64,000 bases of DNA from Fennellomyces sp. T-0311 (lineage: Eukaryota > Mucoromycota > Mucoromycetes > Mucorales > Lichtheimiaceae), in the NCBI GenBank assembly GCA_025266875.1, contig JALLLT010000006.1, positions 62,001 to 126,000 on the forward strand, written 5' to 3'. The notes beneath the pieces are model-generated. The model was given only the letters and a program-made list of their open reading frames with translations, searched no databases and was not told the DNA's origin. The position numbers and the translations under genes are program-made. This document shows, piece by piece, positions 38,441-50,100 of the stretch (position 1 is its first letter; the number at the start of each line of letters is the position of its first letter).

Positions 38441-40339
38441 TTATAATGACGGCTTTTCCGCCAATGTTTCTAGCTCAAAATTGGTTATCTGGGCGAGATA
38501 GGCGGATGCCGATAATTCTATTGGAAAGTCAAAATTAAAACAACCGTTGGTAACGATTCAGTAAGATGCTTACCTAGCATGTGCACGTCATCAAAGACGT
38601 TTTTGCCGTTGTATCCGCCTAGCACATAAATACGCGAGTCATGAAAAAAGGACACGTGGTAACCTCTTGGAGTAATGGGTGTCCCGTAGGCTGTGCGTGT
38701 TTCCCAGTTCATCGATACTGGTGGCAATGGATCAGTTGATTGTACAGAAAAGGCGGATAAAGGGGATGGCTTACCCAGATTAAGCATAAGCACGTCACTA
38801 GAGTACTTGCTACCATTATGACCACCAATGAAAAATATATAGGAGCCCACCTGAGTGGCAGAGTGGGCGAGTCGTGGAATGATACGATCCAGCGTATCCA
38901 TTTGGGTCCAATGTTTCTTGACTAAACGGGTGGCGGGAGAGCATTTAATCCAGCGTGTAGCTTTTCACATGAGATAGGCTTACCCAAATCAAAAATGTAA
39001 ATGTCACTAAAGCACAACTTGCCGTCGCTGCCGCCATACATGACCAATTTATCCTTGACCAAGGTAGTGGTGTGATAGCCTCGTTCGGGGGGCGGGTCTC
39101 CCGAGGCCTTCAGCAAGGACCAGTGCGGCGGGTTTTTGGCAAGGTCTAGGGTATGCACGTCGGCCAGCGCGTGAGCCCCATCGCCACCTCCCACAATGAC
39201 CAGATTATCCTTCCAGACGTTGCAGGTGTGAGCTCTGCGTGGCATGGGTGGTGTTCCTGTGGTGGTGAGTTTAGACCATTGAAAGTTATCTAAAAGCACG
39301 TTGTGTTAATTGGTGGCACAAAGCCGAGCATTAAAGGAAAGCTGTAACCTGTGTCAAGTACATAAACGTCGTTGAAATAATAAGGACCGTCGCCGCCGCC
39401 AAACACGTACAATTCGCGACGAATGCCGGCATCCGTCTTGCGTTCGACAAAGCTGCACGAGTGGGCGCGCGAAGGCGGTGGCGGTCGACCCGACACCATG
39501 GGCTTGGACCAAGTCATGCTTTCTAATTCACGAATTTATATATATCAACGGAGGGTGCCACAAAGATCCGAACCTTACCCAAATCAAGAATATGCAATGT
39601 GTTGAAGCATCGTTTGCTATCGGATCCTCCATAGATGTACACTCGGTCCTGGATCACGCACGCCGAATGCGCTCGCAGTGGAGGGGAGTCTCGTTTGGCG
39701 CCGTACGTGACGCATCGTGACCAGTACATGCCGGCCGCCGGTGCCGGATGCACGTTGGGATTCGTCTTGGTCAATTCGAGCGCAGCAGCAACATGGTCTG
39801 CAACCACACGCAGAGTCCGATGATGGTGATGATGAGGGTGTTCGCTTCTCACGCCCAGCTCCTCCCCCTGCACCTTCATCTTTTTGACGCTGGTCGTGGT
39901 GTTGCGCCGCGGCACCTCGGGCGTACTTGACAGCGATGGCTGGAACGTGGGACTGGTGATACCATCGAAGGTTCGTGCGTGTTCTGGATGCGTGCATGTA
40001 TAAATAAAACAATCACGGCCACGGGGTCTCCTATTACACACTCACTGGAGGATGACGACGACGATGGTTTGCGCGATAAGGATCCATTGCTGCTGCTACT
40101 GCTGCTGCTGCTTTGGCTGTACATGGTGATGCGGGACGTCGGTGTCGAGACGGATCGTTGCGGGTAGTTCAGACGAAGCTCTTGGATCGAAGCATCGTCT
40201 GTGCCTTCGGCGGGCAAGGTAGGTGATTCGGGGTATTCGACCTTGCTGCTTTGAATTGCAATGTTTTATTATTATTATTATTGGCTCACAAGGCGTCGAC
40301 GCTGCAAACTTGCCTCCCGTTGCTCGAAGCTACGGTCAT
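38441..40339 (-). CDS. Six-kelch-repeat protein
   Basis: Eight exons (40290-40339, 40046-40245, 39579-39983, 39349-39522, 38984-39289, 38775-38921, 38574-38717, 38441-38517) join in phase to 500 aa. The first ~190 residues are disordered with a long Ser run and a His-rich patch. Six kelch blades follow, each with the GG doublet and a hydrophobic strand: VYIYGGSDSKRCFNTLHILD, LYVFGGGDGPYYFNDVYVLD, LVIVGGGDGAHALADVHTLD, LVMYGGSDGKLCFSDIYIFD, IFFIGGHNGSKYSSDVLMLN and IYVLGGYNGKNVFDDVHML. Nearly every blade ends at an intron with the same phase (1), as expected for repeats grown by exon duplication. Kelch propellers are protein-interaction platforms; fungal relatives include Tea1/Kel1 polarity factors and LZTR1-like adaptors. 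No BTB, F-box or coiled-coil is present, so the partner is unknown. Confidence 0.85.
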
Positions 40340-40465
40340 TGTTGGGACGATCACCTGCAATGAGGACTTGAATGGAGGGGAAGGAAAAGGGAAAAAGAAA
40401 AAAGAAAAAGAAAAGGAGAGGAAAAAGCTGCTGACATTGGATTTGGTGCGTTTGCGTTGTACTAA

Positions 40466-41115
40466 TCATTCTTCAACTTCCCAGCGGTACATCATCTCGC
40501 CAAACTCTTCGTCGCCTACCACCGCGCTGGTGGGTATCCTATCCAAGCAGTCGCCCAGAACCGCCGCCAGGGCATGGCGACACTGGATCCATGTCAGCCT
40601 TTTTATTTTTTGTGGACCAATGAGGGGTCTACTGGTTACCATCAACGTCTGCTGATCGCAGATTGTGGAATTAAAAAATTCAGGGCAAGAACAATAGCGA
40701 GGGTACACAAGACATGTGTATGGCTGGCGCTTATTCTCGCTTGCAGATTCTTGCAGCTGACTCGTGTCCGATACGCGAAATAACACGCGCCCCGCTTTGC
40801 ATTGCACTCGCTTGACTTACGTAACATACTGGTTACAAGATGTATTCATCCCCTCCCCTTGTCTCCTCCTCCTCCTCCCCAAATAAGAAGAACGCTCCCT
40901 TCAAACTTACCTGTTTCTTGCTCGATCAAGTACAGTGCCTCATACAGCCTCTCCTGAAACAAAACATAGAGCAAGTGCGTGTTCTCATCGGTTACTAATC
41001 CTCGTAGCGTTACTGATTTCCGTTCAAGCTCCCTTCACCTTTGGCGATCCTTACATTGCTTTGAAACGGCAATCTCTCGTAGAATGGCATCCAAAAGTAA
41101 AAGTGAATCACTCAT
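40466..41115 (-). CDS. SWIM zinc-finger protein SWS1 (ZSWIM7 homologue)
   Basis: Four exons (41055-41115, 40911-41012, 40640-40794, 40466-40582) give 144 aa, close to human ZSWIM7 (about 140). The SWIM domain is complete: YTCLVYPRYCSCPEFFNST with Cys89 and Cys91, then Cys107 and His109 in MCRHALAAVL, the Cys and His pairs being split by intron 3. The preceding LYVLFQERLYEALYLIEQET and GRVLFRVS correspond to the helical region and strand in front of SWIM in the family. SWS1 pairs with a Rad51 paralogue (SWSAP1, or the Shu complex in yeast) and promotes Rad51 filament assembly during homologous recombination. The start ATG sits directly before a short helical leader. The gene lies 126 bp upstream of the kelch gene on the same strand. 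Confidence 0.88.
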
Positions 41116-41322
41116 GAGGGGAACACCCTGTGAAGCCGGAAAAGGGGACTGCAAATAAAAAATTCAGGTTTGTGTTCCATTCATGGCCATTTTACGTGTT
41201 GCCTCGCTGTGTGGTTCTCATACTTGACTGTCACAACCCGTTATGCATAGAACGCACAAAGCATCGCCTCGTCCAAGCACGATCGTCGTCGCGAAAAAAA
41301 AGCACATTATCACTATTTTATT

Positions 41323-43766
41323 TTACAAGCGCCGTAACCGATGCAGCCTGTCACTCTGGTCACCCACATCCTCCTGAAGCTGCATCATGGCTCGGTGGAT
41401 GCCATCGATGCTCTGTTCCAGCTGGCCAATGCCATACTTTTTATCATTTGCCTTGATGGGAGACCCTATGGTTCCCTTTGGTGCAGCCATCCGCTCCAAT
41501 TGGTCCGATATGCTGGATATGCGGTACGCCATCAGTACGTTGGTCAACAACGCAGTGCATAGGCATAAAACCAAAAGCTGCTGTCCATCCAGTTGGAACA
41601 GCAGATGAAAGAGGGTGCTCACCACCGAAATGACGGAAGCCATGGCCATGTCGCCTGCTTTTTGCGCACCGGATAAGATCCGTCGGATCAATGAAGTCTC
41701 GTGACTCTCCTGGCCGCGGCGCAACATGCCATCGGCCTCCATCCTTTTCTCAATACGCCTGCGCGTGGATTTGGATTTCAGTACGCGACCGAGCCGGCCA
41801 TAAAACTGCGTTTGGTTGTCAAAAATGTCTTTTTCAACCAGTGCTATGCGTGGTGTCAGTGTGTGTGTGTGTGTGTATGCTGGCCTTGGTGGATTGGAAA
41901 TAGGCTTTTTACCTTGAATCGGACTCGATTTGGTGGTATCGATTTGAAACGTGACAAATACCCTCACTTTGGCTGGACTGACGAGCGTGATGCAGGTCCA
42001 TATCCGCAAAGCAATGGCATCTCCCATCGGTGTGTCGGGAGCACGCACTGTGGATTCCACCGCACAGTAATCTGGGAATTTGGCCGCCACGAGCTCGTCT
42101 TTCCGAAAGCATCGAATTTGGACATCTTTTGGATTCATAAGTCAACCGGTTCCAATGGGGGGGGGCGGGGCGGATGTTGCAACAAACCTTCATCACGGGC
42201 TACTTGGCGCTTGTAAAAGCTCTCGCGGATCTGACCGTCCCATTTGCCCACGGTCAAGTCTGCAACATGTATATATAAAGTTCAGCGTCGATCATGGGTA
42301 GAAAATGTTGTACTACCTTGACATCCTTCGTATTTTTTCAGCGCTTTCGGAAAGAAACTGCTCTCGAAAAGCAGCTCATGCATGATCTTGACGGTACCCT
42401 TGTACGTTGCATCCAGCACAACGTGTGACATGTGTCCAGTGCACTCGCAATGAGGCGCATGGACGATGGCCTCGTCATCCAGCTCGGAGGCCTCTGTTTC
42501 TGAATCAGAATGCATGTCGTCTTCGTCGTCTTCGTCATCGTCATGCCGTTTAAGCGAGAAATCACTATTGTCGCGGGGCTGCAGGGTCTGCATGTCTCCG
42601 GTGCCGTGATGCATTTGCCATATTTTGTACATTTGGTCAAAGGCCATATCACGCGACATGAATGAGGCAAATATATGCTGAGGAAAACAACAACCATCAA
42701 CAACCATGCAAGCGTTGTCTAAACACACGGGCTTGGGTTTTACCTTTGCATGAACCGTAGAAATCTGGATGCCATTGGGGATGATCATGGCCGTCATTCG
42801 CTTCTCTATGCTGGTGATATCGGAAAATGCAATCACGAGCTATATATACATGCAGTGAGTGCGACCGCCCAGAAACGGCACGGCTGATGAACGCCCTTAC
42901 ATTGGTGACCCAGCCAAAGATGTTGGCATTGAAGCAGAGGTGGTGCTCGGAAATGTAAATGTGGCCCTGGAGCAGGATTTCCTTTTGCAGTGCACACTTG
43001 TAGACTTGTTGAAACATCAATGATCGGCGACATGCATCGATATGAATGTGTTACCTTCAATAAGAGGATCCAGTTCGGGAACGCTCCGGAAAAGCAAATG
43101 GAAGTCGTGATTCCGTTTCGCACTGGCCAGCGGATAGTCGCACTGGCCAGCCACGCATCCGGGCACAAGCTGCTGGAAGGTCTGGTGGGACAACAATGGC
43201 ATGCTCTTGTGCATCTTTTTGTGATCGTCGTTGTCGCTGTGGACGGTGTGATGGGTCGACAGGGACGAAAGGCTGCTGCGTCTGGATACTGAAGGCGAGG
43301 AAACAAGAGAGGATGTGGACAAGGACTTGCGCAGATGACGTGGTGGTGAAGGAGAAGGAGAAAGAAATTGAGAAGTGTCGCATGTGGGCTGCGGTGTTTC
43401 AGGGGATGATGAACGCATCATAGTCTCTTCGCGTCGCTCTTCTTGTTGTCCCACATCGACGGCTGTGCTCGTCACCACCTCCTTTTGGTATGTCGCCGTT
43501 GTAATCGAAGGCGTGGATAAACTGAACGACGGCGTCCGTTTTAACTCTGTAACCGGCTTCTCCACCAGCGACACCGAGCTGCTGTTCTTTGACCGAGTCA
43601 GCAGTGATTGCGCCGACAATCGCTTGAGTAATTTCGGACGCGATCGCTTTACTTTGAGCGTGTTGTTGCTGTTCGTCGACGACGGGAGCGGCGAAGGCGT
43701 CGGGGTATCGGGAGAGAGGGATATGCTCGGAGGCGTATGGGATATAATTGGGATTGGCTCGGGCAT
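41323..43766 (-). CDS. GRAM-VASt domain protein (Lam/GRAMD1-type sterol transporter)
   Basis: Seven exons (43055-43766, 42901-43004, 42744-42839, 42677-42317, 42188-42259, 41913-42125, 41323-41843) give 692 aa. About 215 disordered, Ser/Pro-rich residues come first. The GRAM domain spans roughly 217-335 (FHLLFRSVPELDPLIE, then LQGHIYISEHHLCFNANIFG and ITSIEKRMTAMIIPNGIQIS). After an acidic linker, the sterol-binding VASt/StART-like domain covers about 380-560 (MSHVVLDATYKGTVKIMHEL, KWDGQIRESFYKRQVARD). One membrane segment lies at about 608-625 (QQLLVLCLCTALLTNVLMAY), followed by a helical tail. This is the layout of Lam/Ysp2 and GRAMD1 proteins, ER-anchored carriers that move sterol at ER-plasma membrane contacts. 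A (GT)9 microsatellite sits in the last intron (41859-41876), and a GA repeat precedes the ATG. Confidence 0.9.
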
Positions 43767-44170
43767 GGTTTAGGCAGAGAAAGAGAGAGAGAGAGAGAGA
43801 AGGGTAAACGAAAAAAAAAGAAGGAGAATGCGGAAGTAACAATGCAAAAAGTCAGGGCCAAGCCCTGGGCCGCTTGTATTTCCATAGGTTGGGCTAATTA
43901 ACTGCGAGAAGCCTGCCCGCACCCCCTTCCTGCCAATCCGAAAGTCAGCTTATTCGGCTTGGCTTTTGCCGCTGGGTTACTCGGCCCTTTTGGCCATCAA
44001 AGTCATCAGCATATGCTTTTCTTGTTTATCAAGCGTCGGCTAAATCCTTTTTTATATATATGCAATAGGTACTTTGGCTTGCTAATTAAACAGCGTCTAA
44101 AGACAAATTGGCTCCGTTAGCGCCAGGGAAGCCATGGAAGATCACCCTTTATCACCTGTATTAAAATATG

Positions 44171-45540
44171 TCACCAGCTCAAATTCTTCTTCTCCGGCTT
44201 TGGGTCGTCGATGATGTTGGTCGGCACCCGAGGGGGTGGCGTGTGGACCTGCGCCGGATCACGTGGCTGGACGGAGACGATGGACGTATCGCGCTGAATC
44301 TCTGAGAAATGCTGGACTGCCTTTCGCGCCGTTGGCCGGTCACCACCGTCCTCCTCTGGGAGCTGACGACGCTACAGTATATATTTTTAGCAAGTGCCGT
44401 TTCCCGATATAGAACCCCTATTACCATGCGTGTGCCTTTGCCAATACCCAACTGCGGCAATCCTCGATTCAGCCCCTCCAGCATGACACACGCCTTGCAG
44501 ATTTCGTTGGACGACATGTATCCGCATCGCTGACACGTCTTTTGTGTCGGCATCTTGACATCGGACTTGATTTCGAACGCTTCGCCCGAATGGATGATAT
44601 CTGCCGGAAATCCCCCGTTAAGCTTTCACCAAAACAAGGTTTTGCAGGCTTATTTTACCTATAATTGCACTAGGTCGAATCGACTCGAGATCTTTCAGAA
44701 AGGTCCGTGCATGGCCGCGATAAGCGTTCGGAGAGTAGATGCATTCGGTGGAAAAGTAGTCGAGTTTCTTAAAGTATGCATACATGACGATCTCCTTCTC
44801 GTAGGTATATTTGAATGGCTTGGATCGCTTGATCATGCTTTCGCCCTGTGTAAAGATCTCCGTGCATCGTCCCAGCCGCGCCACATCGCCACGGAAAACT
44901 TTGTCACGTTAGCTCTCGCGCCATCCGTAGCCATACAAACCACGTACTGTTCATAAGAATCGTTTCGGCAATATCGTCTGCGTTGTGTCCCGTGACAATA
45001 TGGTCCACGCCCAGCATGACTGCGCCACGGTCCAGTGCCTGTCGTCGAAAGACGCCACAAAACGTACAGTTGTTCTTGCGTCCGACTTCTTTGACGATCT
45101 CGTCCATGCTCCAGCCATATAAATCACTGTATGACACGATCTTGAGCGGCAGATCGTATTGCTGTTGATTCCGTTTCACCGTTTCGAGTGAATCGTCTCG
45201 GTATCCCGTAATCCCTTCGTCGACAGACAACAAAAACAATTCGCAGCCGTAATCGTACCGTTCGTTCAACACTTTGAGTACATGAGCCAACACTGTAGAG
45301 TCTGTTTTTTATTATAAGTAACTGAATTGTGTAGACTAAAGTGCTTTTTTTATTACCTTTGCCACCACTGGCGCCGATCGCCACTCGTTCGCCTCGCTTG
45401 AAAAGCTTATTGTCGACGATCGTGTTGTGGATCTCCGTCTCAAACACATAAAAGAAGCATTTTTGGCAGATCTGTTGACCCGTCTTGGGTCGCTTGATCA
45501 TGGCCCGCTGCTCAGAACATAATACACACAGTTTGACCAT
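44171..45540 (-). CDS. NCS6: Cytoplasmic tRNA 2-thiolation protein CTU1/NCS6
   Basis: Five exons (45357-45540, 44948-45301, 44659-44898, 44425-44600, 44171-44371) give 384 aa, in the family's size range. The N-terminal zinc site has two CxxC pairs (LCVLC at 5-8, ICQKC at 25-28). The PP-loop SGGKDST starts at residue 58, split by intron 1. Catalytic-type cysteines occur in [14 protein letters not shown], with [26 protein letters not shown] and [15 protein letters not shown] following. The second zinc site is [16 protein letters not shown]. With NCS2/CTU2 this enzyme adenylates and thiolates U34 in tRNA Lys, Glu and Gln, using sulfur from the Urm1 relay. The extended tail after residue 318 is low complexity. 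It is the last of four minus-strand genes in this block. Confidence 0.94.
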
Positions 45541-46789
45541 TGCGATCTAGTTTCAAGTGAGAGCTTGTGTCGAGAAAAAGAGAATGGTTTTTACAATCCG
45601 CAAAATCATTTTGTTCAAAAGCCAAGCTTCCCCTAACATTGTATTGTATACATAGCAATAGTTTGTTCTATTACAACACCCTAAAGTTCATCGCCAACCT
45701 GGTTGAAAAGCTTTCTCCAAAGAACGTGGCTGGACTCCTGCGTGGGCTCTTTGTAACGATCTTGATTCATTAGACAAGTACCTATCACTTTGTATCCTTG
45801 ACTGTATGTCACCCACCAGCAAAAGTGCAGCTGTCGTCTTTTTGTGGCATGATACGCTCCCCTTGCATTACTAAATAGCACTTCCAAAAGTACGCATTCG
45901 TCACACTCTTCAGTGTGTGATAGAGACAGCAGGTCTTGCGTTTATTGCAGAACATTCAAGAGGCTGCGTGGTATAGCTCCTGTATTTTATATATGTAGGC
46001 GCATATCGTCTACAGTAAGTACATCCACACGAACACAAGAATTCCAATGGCTGATGTATCATCTTTTAGAAAAGAAGCTCATACGCAGCCTTTCGGATCA
46101 TGACGCTTATAACAGAACAAAAGCTCATATGTAGCCTTTGAGAACATGATACTTGAGCAAAAGTGCGTTGCTTTTACAAGATTATAACACAGTAAGTGTT
46201 TCAAGGTTACAATGTATTAAAGAAAGGCTAATGAAGCGCTTTTAGAGCAATATCATGTACAAGAGTCAAACCAAGGGGAAAGCCTGAGAATGTTGGATAC
46301 TTCAGATTACCAAAAGATGGATGCTTTTATACATCGTTATATAAACGCATTTCTTATACACTATACTGCATACTCGCATAGAATCTCTGTGATTAAGGAA
46401 CTTCAACCTTTTGCTAATCACAAGCAACTGCCAAACTTCTTCGCAAAGGAAGAGAACCACTAACACCTGGTTTTGCTCGAATCGAGAAAATGCGTGTATA
46501 TTGAAAGCAAGCCAGCAACTTCCATGTCTGGTGAGGTGCCACCGCTCAAAAAAGCAAGATTGAATGGCATATATTTATTTTTACCTTCTTTCAGTCGCCT
46601 ATTGAGGTTATGTGTCTTGATAGCTTGTTTCGGGCGATAAAAATGGTTCAGCCAGTCTCTGGTCATGAGCACAGATTAAGGCGGATTCTATATGCAACCA
46701 AGAATACTGTCAGAAGCTTTGACGCGATTAATACATCGGCTGTATGTAGATTACCATTAACTCAGTACACGGATAGTGAATTCCTATGT
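45541..46789. other. Intergenic region, no supported gene
   Basis: AT-rich DNA; the first ~300 bp should carry the CTU1 promoter. Only short, motif-free frames. Confidence 0.45.
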
Positions 46790-47185
46790 ACGGATGCAAT
46801 AGACGTCTGGATTGAGATCGGTCTCTTCCTTTACGGATCATTGGTTGCTCAACAGTGGCTTTCAACATGATGACATCGACATAATACATCTTTATAATCT
46901 TTACAACAATACTGAACGTCATTATTTCGAGCTCTGGCTACAATCTGTTCCGAAGTGTGCTTGGCATCTTACCATTGTACTGTACGTGCACAAGCTTCGA
47001 ACGAAACCGAGGCCCTTCTTGTCCCGTGATAAGCACACGTTTGCTCACTCGGTCGGTTTTGTTCATAATCCATTCTATTCCACCTGTCATCCGACGAGCA
47101 CAGTGTCTACACATAGGACATTTGTTTGGATACTTGATGTGTTGGACACACAAAGGAACCGCTAAGTATCTGTGGGAATGCATAG
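46790..47185 (-). mobile_element. Relic of an unnamed dispersed repeat (copy B)
   Basis: Related along ~270 bp to 34488-34790. On the minus strand an 81-codon frame (47183-46938) reads IKYPNKCPMCRHCARRMTGG, with a CxxCxxC pattern, then ITGQEGPRFRSKLVHVQYNG. After a stop, the shared peptide KIIKMYYVDVIMLKA follows. It resembles the tail of a transposon-encoded protein with a zinc-knuckle-like motif, but I cannot name the family. It is broken and probably dead. Confidence 0.45.
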
Positions 47186-50100
47186 AGTGCCGATTCTAGT
47201 GCTAAGGTTGTATGTCAGGTGCTTTATTCCACGATGATGATCAGTTTCCAAGTGCTTTACCCTCAGTTCGATACTTTCTACGTAAACATAAGCAATAATT
47301 GGGGTGATCAAATATTGTACGATGGTGTTATTTATCAGCTTCAAGATATCATATAGCTACATTGGAATATGTCTTTGGCTTGATTGATATGCTAATTTAC
47401 GCAATATGTAGAGGGTGATTTCAAAGCGGGATAACACTAATGGTTGCTAATAAACAAGTTTGTGAGCATTCACAAAGCCAGAAGGTCCCTGGGCATTATG
47501 CCTTGAGCCAATAGAACTAGTACGAAGATATTTCTGAAGAATACCTTCGCGTGGCATATCCAAACAGGAGTTAATGGCAACAGATCCCATATATTCAGGA
47601 CACCATACGTTTTCGACGTCTAGCTATGTGCATTTTAAAAAGACCTTTTTTTATTACAGACATGTGTGTGTAGCTTTACTAATAGTGGTCATATTTGAAA
47701 TCTGTGCACTGTAATTGGATAAAATCAGTAGTGTCCCATCGGATAAGCCGAATGACCCTTCTCATGAAAGTTCCTGCATTTTACATACAGAAGCAACTTT
47801 GTAAGAAGGGGTTATTTGTAAGGATCATGCTTCTAGAGCGTACTCTATACGTACACTGCAGACGTATGAAAAAAGAGTTTTCCAGACGATAAAATTTATT
47901 GTATATTGTATTCTAGACTGGGATCTTTTCGCAGATTTACCAATAACAATTAAAAGATGGATGCGTTCAATATGGTAAGCGCATTATCATTTGACGAAAT
48001 CAACCTCGAGCTTCACGGCTACACTGCGAGATACGTATGATTCTAACCTGAGACCAGCAGCCCTGATGTTCTTTACGCATGATACGTAACAAAAGGGGAT
48101 GAGATAAATAAACGTTTCGCTGCTACGTTGTTTACGCTAACAACAAAGGGGGAAAGGTCACAGAGGTAAAGTATATATAAGTGAGGTACTATCACGATTT
48201 TTTCATACGAGTAGTACTACAAAGAATGTTTATAGTTTATTATATTCTATTGGTAACCATCGCACTTTTTGGCATTGCAGGTTCTGAGCCATATGAAGTG
48301 GACAGGTGGTTAGAAAATACCAATAACCAGAACGATAGAGAAACATGTATATCACCTGTAATTCAAATGATTTATTGCGAAATAATTATTTATTTGGCAA
48401 GGAATAATAAAGCAATACACGTCATATTTGATAAACATACGCAGCGCAGCTATTAGGACGCATTAACAATTGCGCTTGTGCGTAACGCTTCACGTATGGT
48501 AGCACAAAAGCTCTTTCAAAATAGTCTACTTAGCACTCGCAGCACACTACCTTATAGATAGGGAACATATTGTATGAATTAGATCCGGATGAAGTGTCAG
48601 ATTGGAGAACACTGCGGCGATGAAGTATTATATCAGCACGACAACAAGTGCTGCAGTCGAGCAAAAGTTTTAGGAATCGCAAGAGGTTGCTACAAATATG
48701 AGCGCTGTGTGTTGTGCGTGTGTGTGTAAAAAAAAAAAAAAGACGTCACTGCTAGAGTTCGTAGGCACGTCTTGTTTACGGAAAAGGATCGCATCAAACA
48801 TATTTCCACAATACCAATCTTTTACTCAGATCATTCCGAGTTGCCTCACCGAATTGTGTATTATGAGCCTTGACTCTCACGAATATCTATTTTGCAAACT
48901 TTTTTTTACAATAACATTACCTACTTTTTCTATGAAGTCATGGGGACTTACAATTCTTTGCTCAACTTTTCCTGCAACTCGCTGGTTATTTGCGTGTACA
49001 AAAAATTATATTCATAATGCCGTTTTATAATTTTACTTACTCGTCTGCCTTCTTTTCAGGGGCAAGCTTCTCGTTTTCCTTGTTGAAAAGCCGCATCAAG
49101 TTTTTTCTGACGTTTCAGATATGTATTTTCCTCATGCTTCGCAATATACGGAGGATCGATCGGTTGGGCTGGAATATCCTTTGAAATGGCTTGGACGATT
49201 CATCTCGTCCGATCCCAAGATATCCTTAATTTCTCGATTTCCGGCATTCGTTCATCGATTTGACACTGTTGCTTGAAGTGCAGATCCGAAATCATGATAG
49301 GATGTTTTATACGGATACAAGCTCGTGTCTCAAAACCAAGGCTAGGAGCAACACCGTGTGATGATGGTCTTTGTGTCATGTGTACAGCGAAAGAGATAGA
49401 TGTAATGGAATGGTCTCTCTGTTACTTTGGTGAATACGTACACGCGTCGTACGCGTCACTTCACAACTTCGAATAGTACTGGATCACAAAATTGCTTGAA
49501 GGAATATTTAACGAAAAGACATTTACCAACATGTTTCATTCAATTACTAGTTTAGCGCTGATACTATCTTAAGATTAACATCATCGTACGATAAATTATG
49601 TCGTTATTCGGGCCATATTGATTCGTAATTCCTTACAGCTGAAAGTACTCGCGTCACTGCCTTTGCCTATGCCTTTCGTAAGACTTTTTACCTATATACA
49701 GACCTTTAGTTATTATAATTGTATCATTTGTGTATTTGACTATTATATGTTGCAGATGTGATCTTTAGTCCCCTTCGCCAATACGCAAATATTTAACATA
49801 CTTTACTTGAACCCTTGGACGATTGAGAAAGATAATAAAAACTTAGCATAGTTATTGAACAAGGAATACTGATTTTACCCCATGGGGCAGCAATTTACGT
49901 TCGTATATGCTGCCGTGGCAAGACAGACCTCTAAGAGATATTTTTGGTTTTTAAATCCTGGTATGCGAAATTGCTCTGTCAGCGACTAATAATCGAATGC
50001 ACCGTATCTGGCATATCGTGAAGCTATGCAATCCAATCGTTGAAGCTGTCATATACTTTTGTGTCCACAATGACTGGGAACACAAGATCACTCACCAATT

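Noticed and set aside
41859..41876. (GT)9 run as a functional element
   Set aside because: It is a simple microsatellite inside an intron of the GRAM-VASt gene and needs no special explanation.
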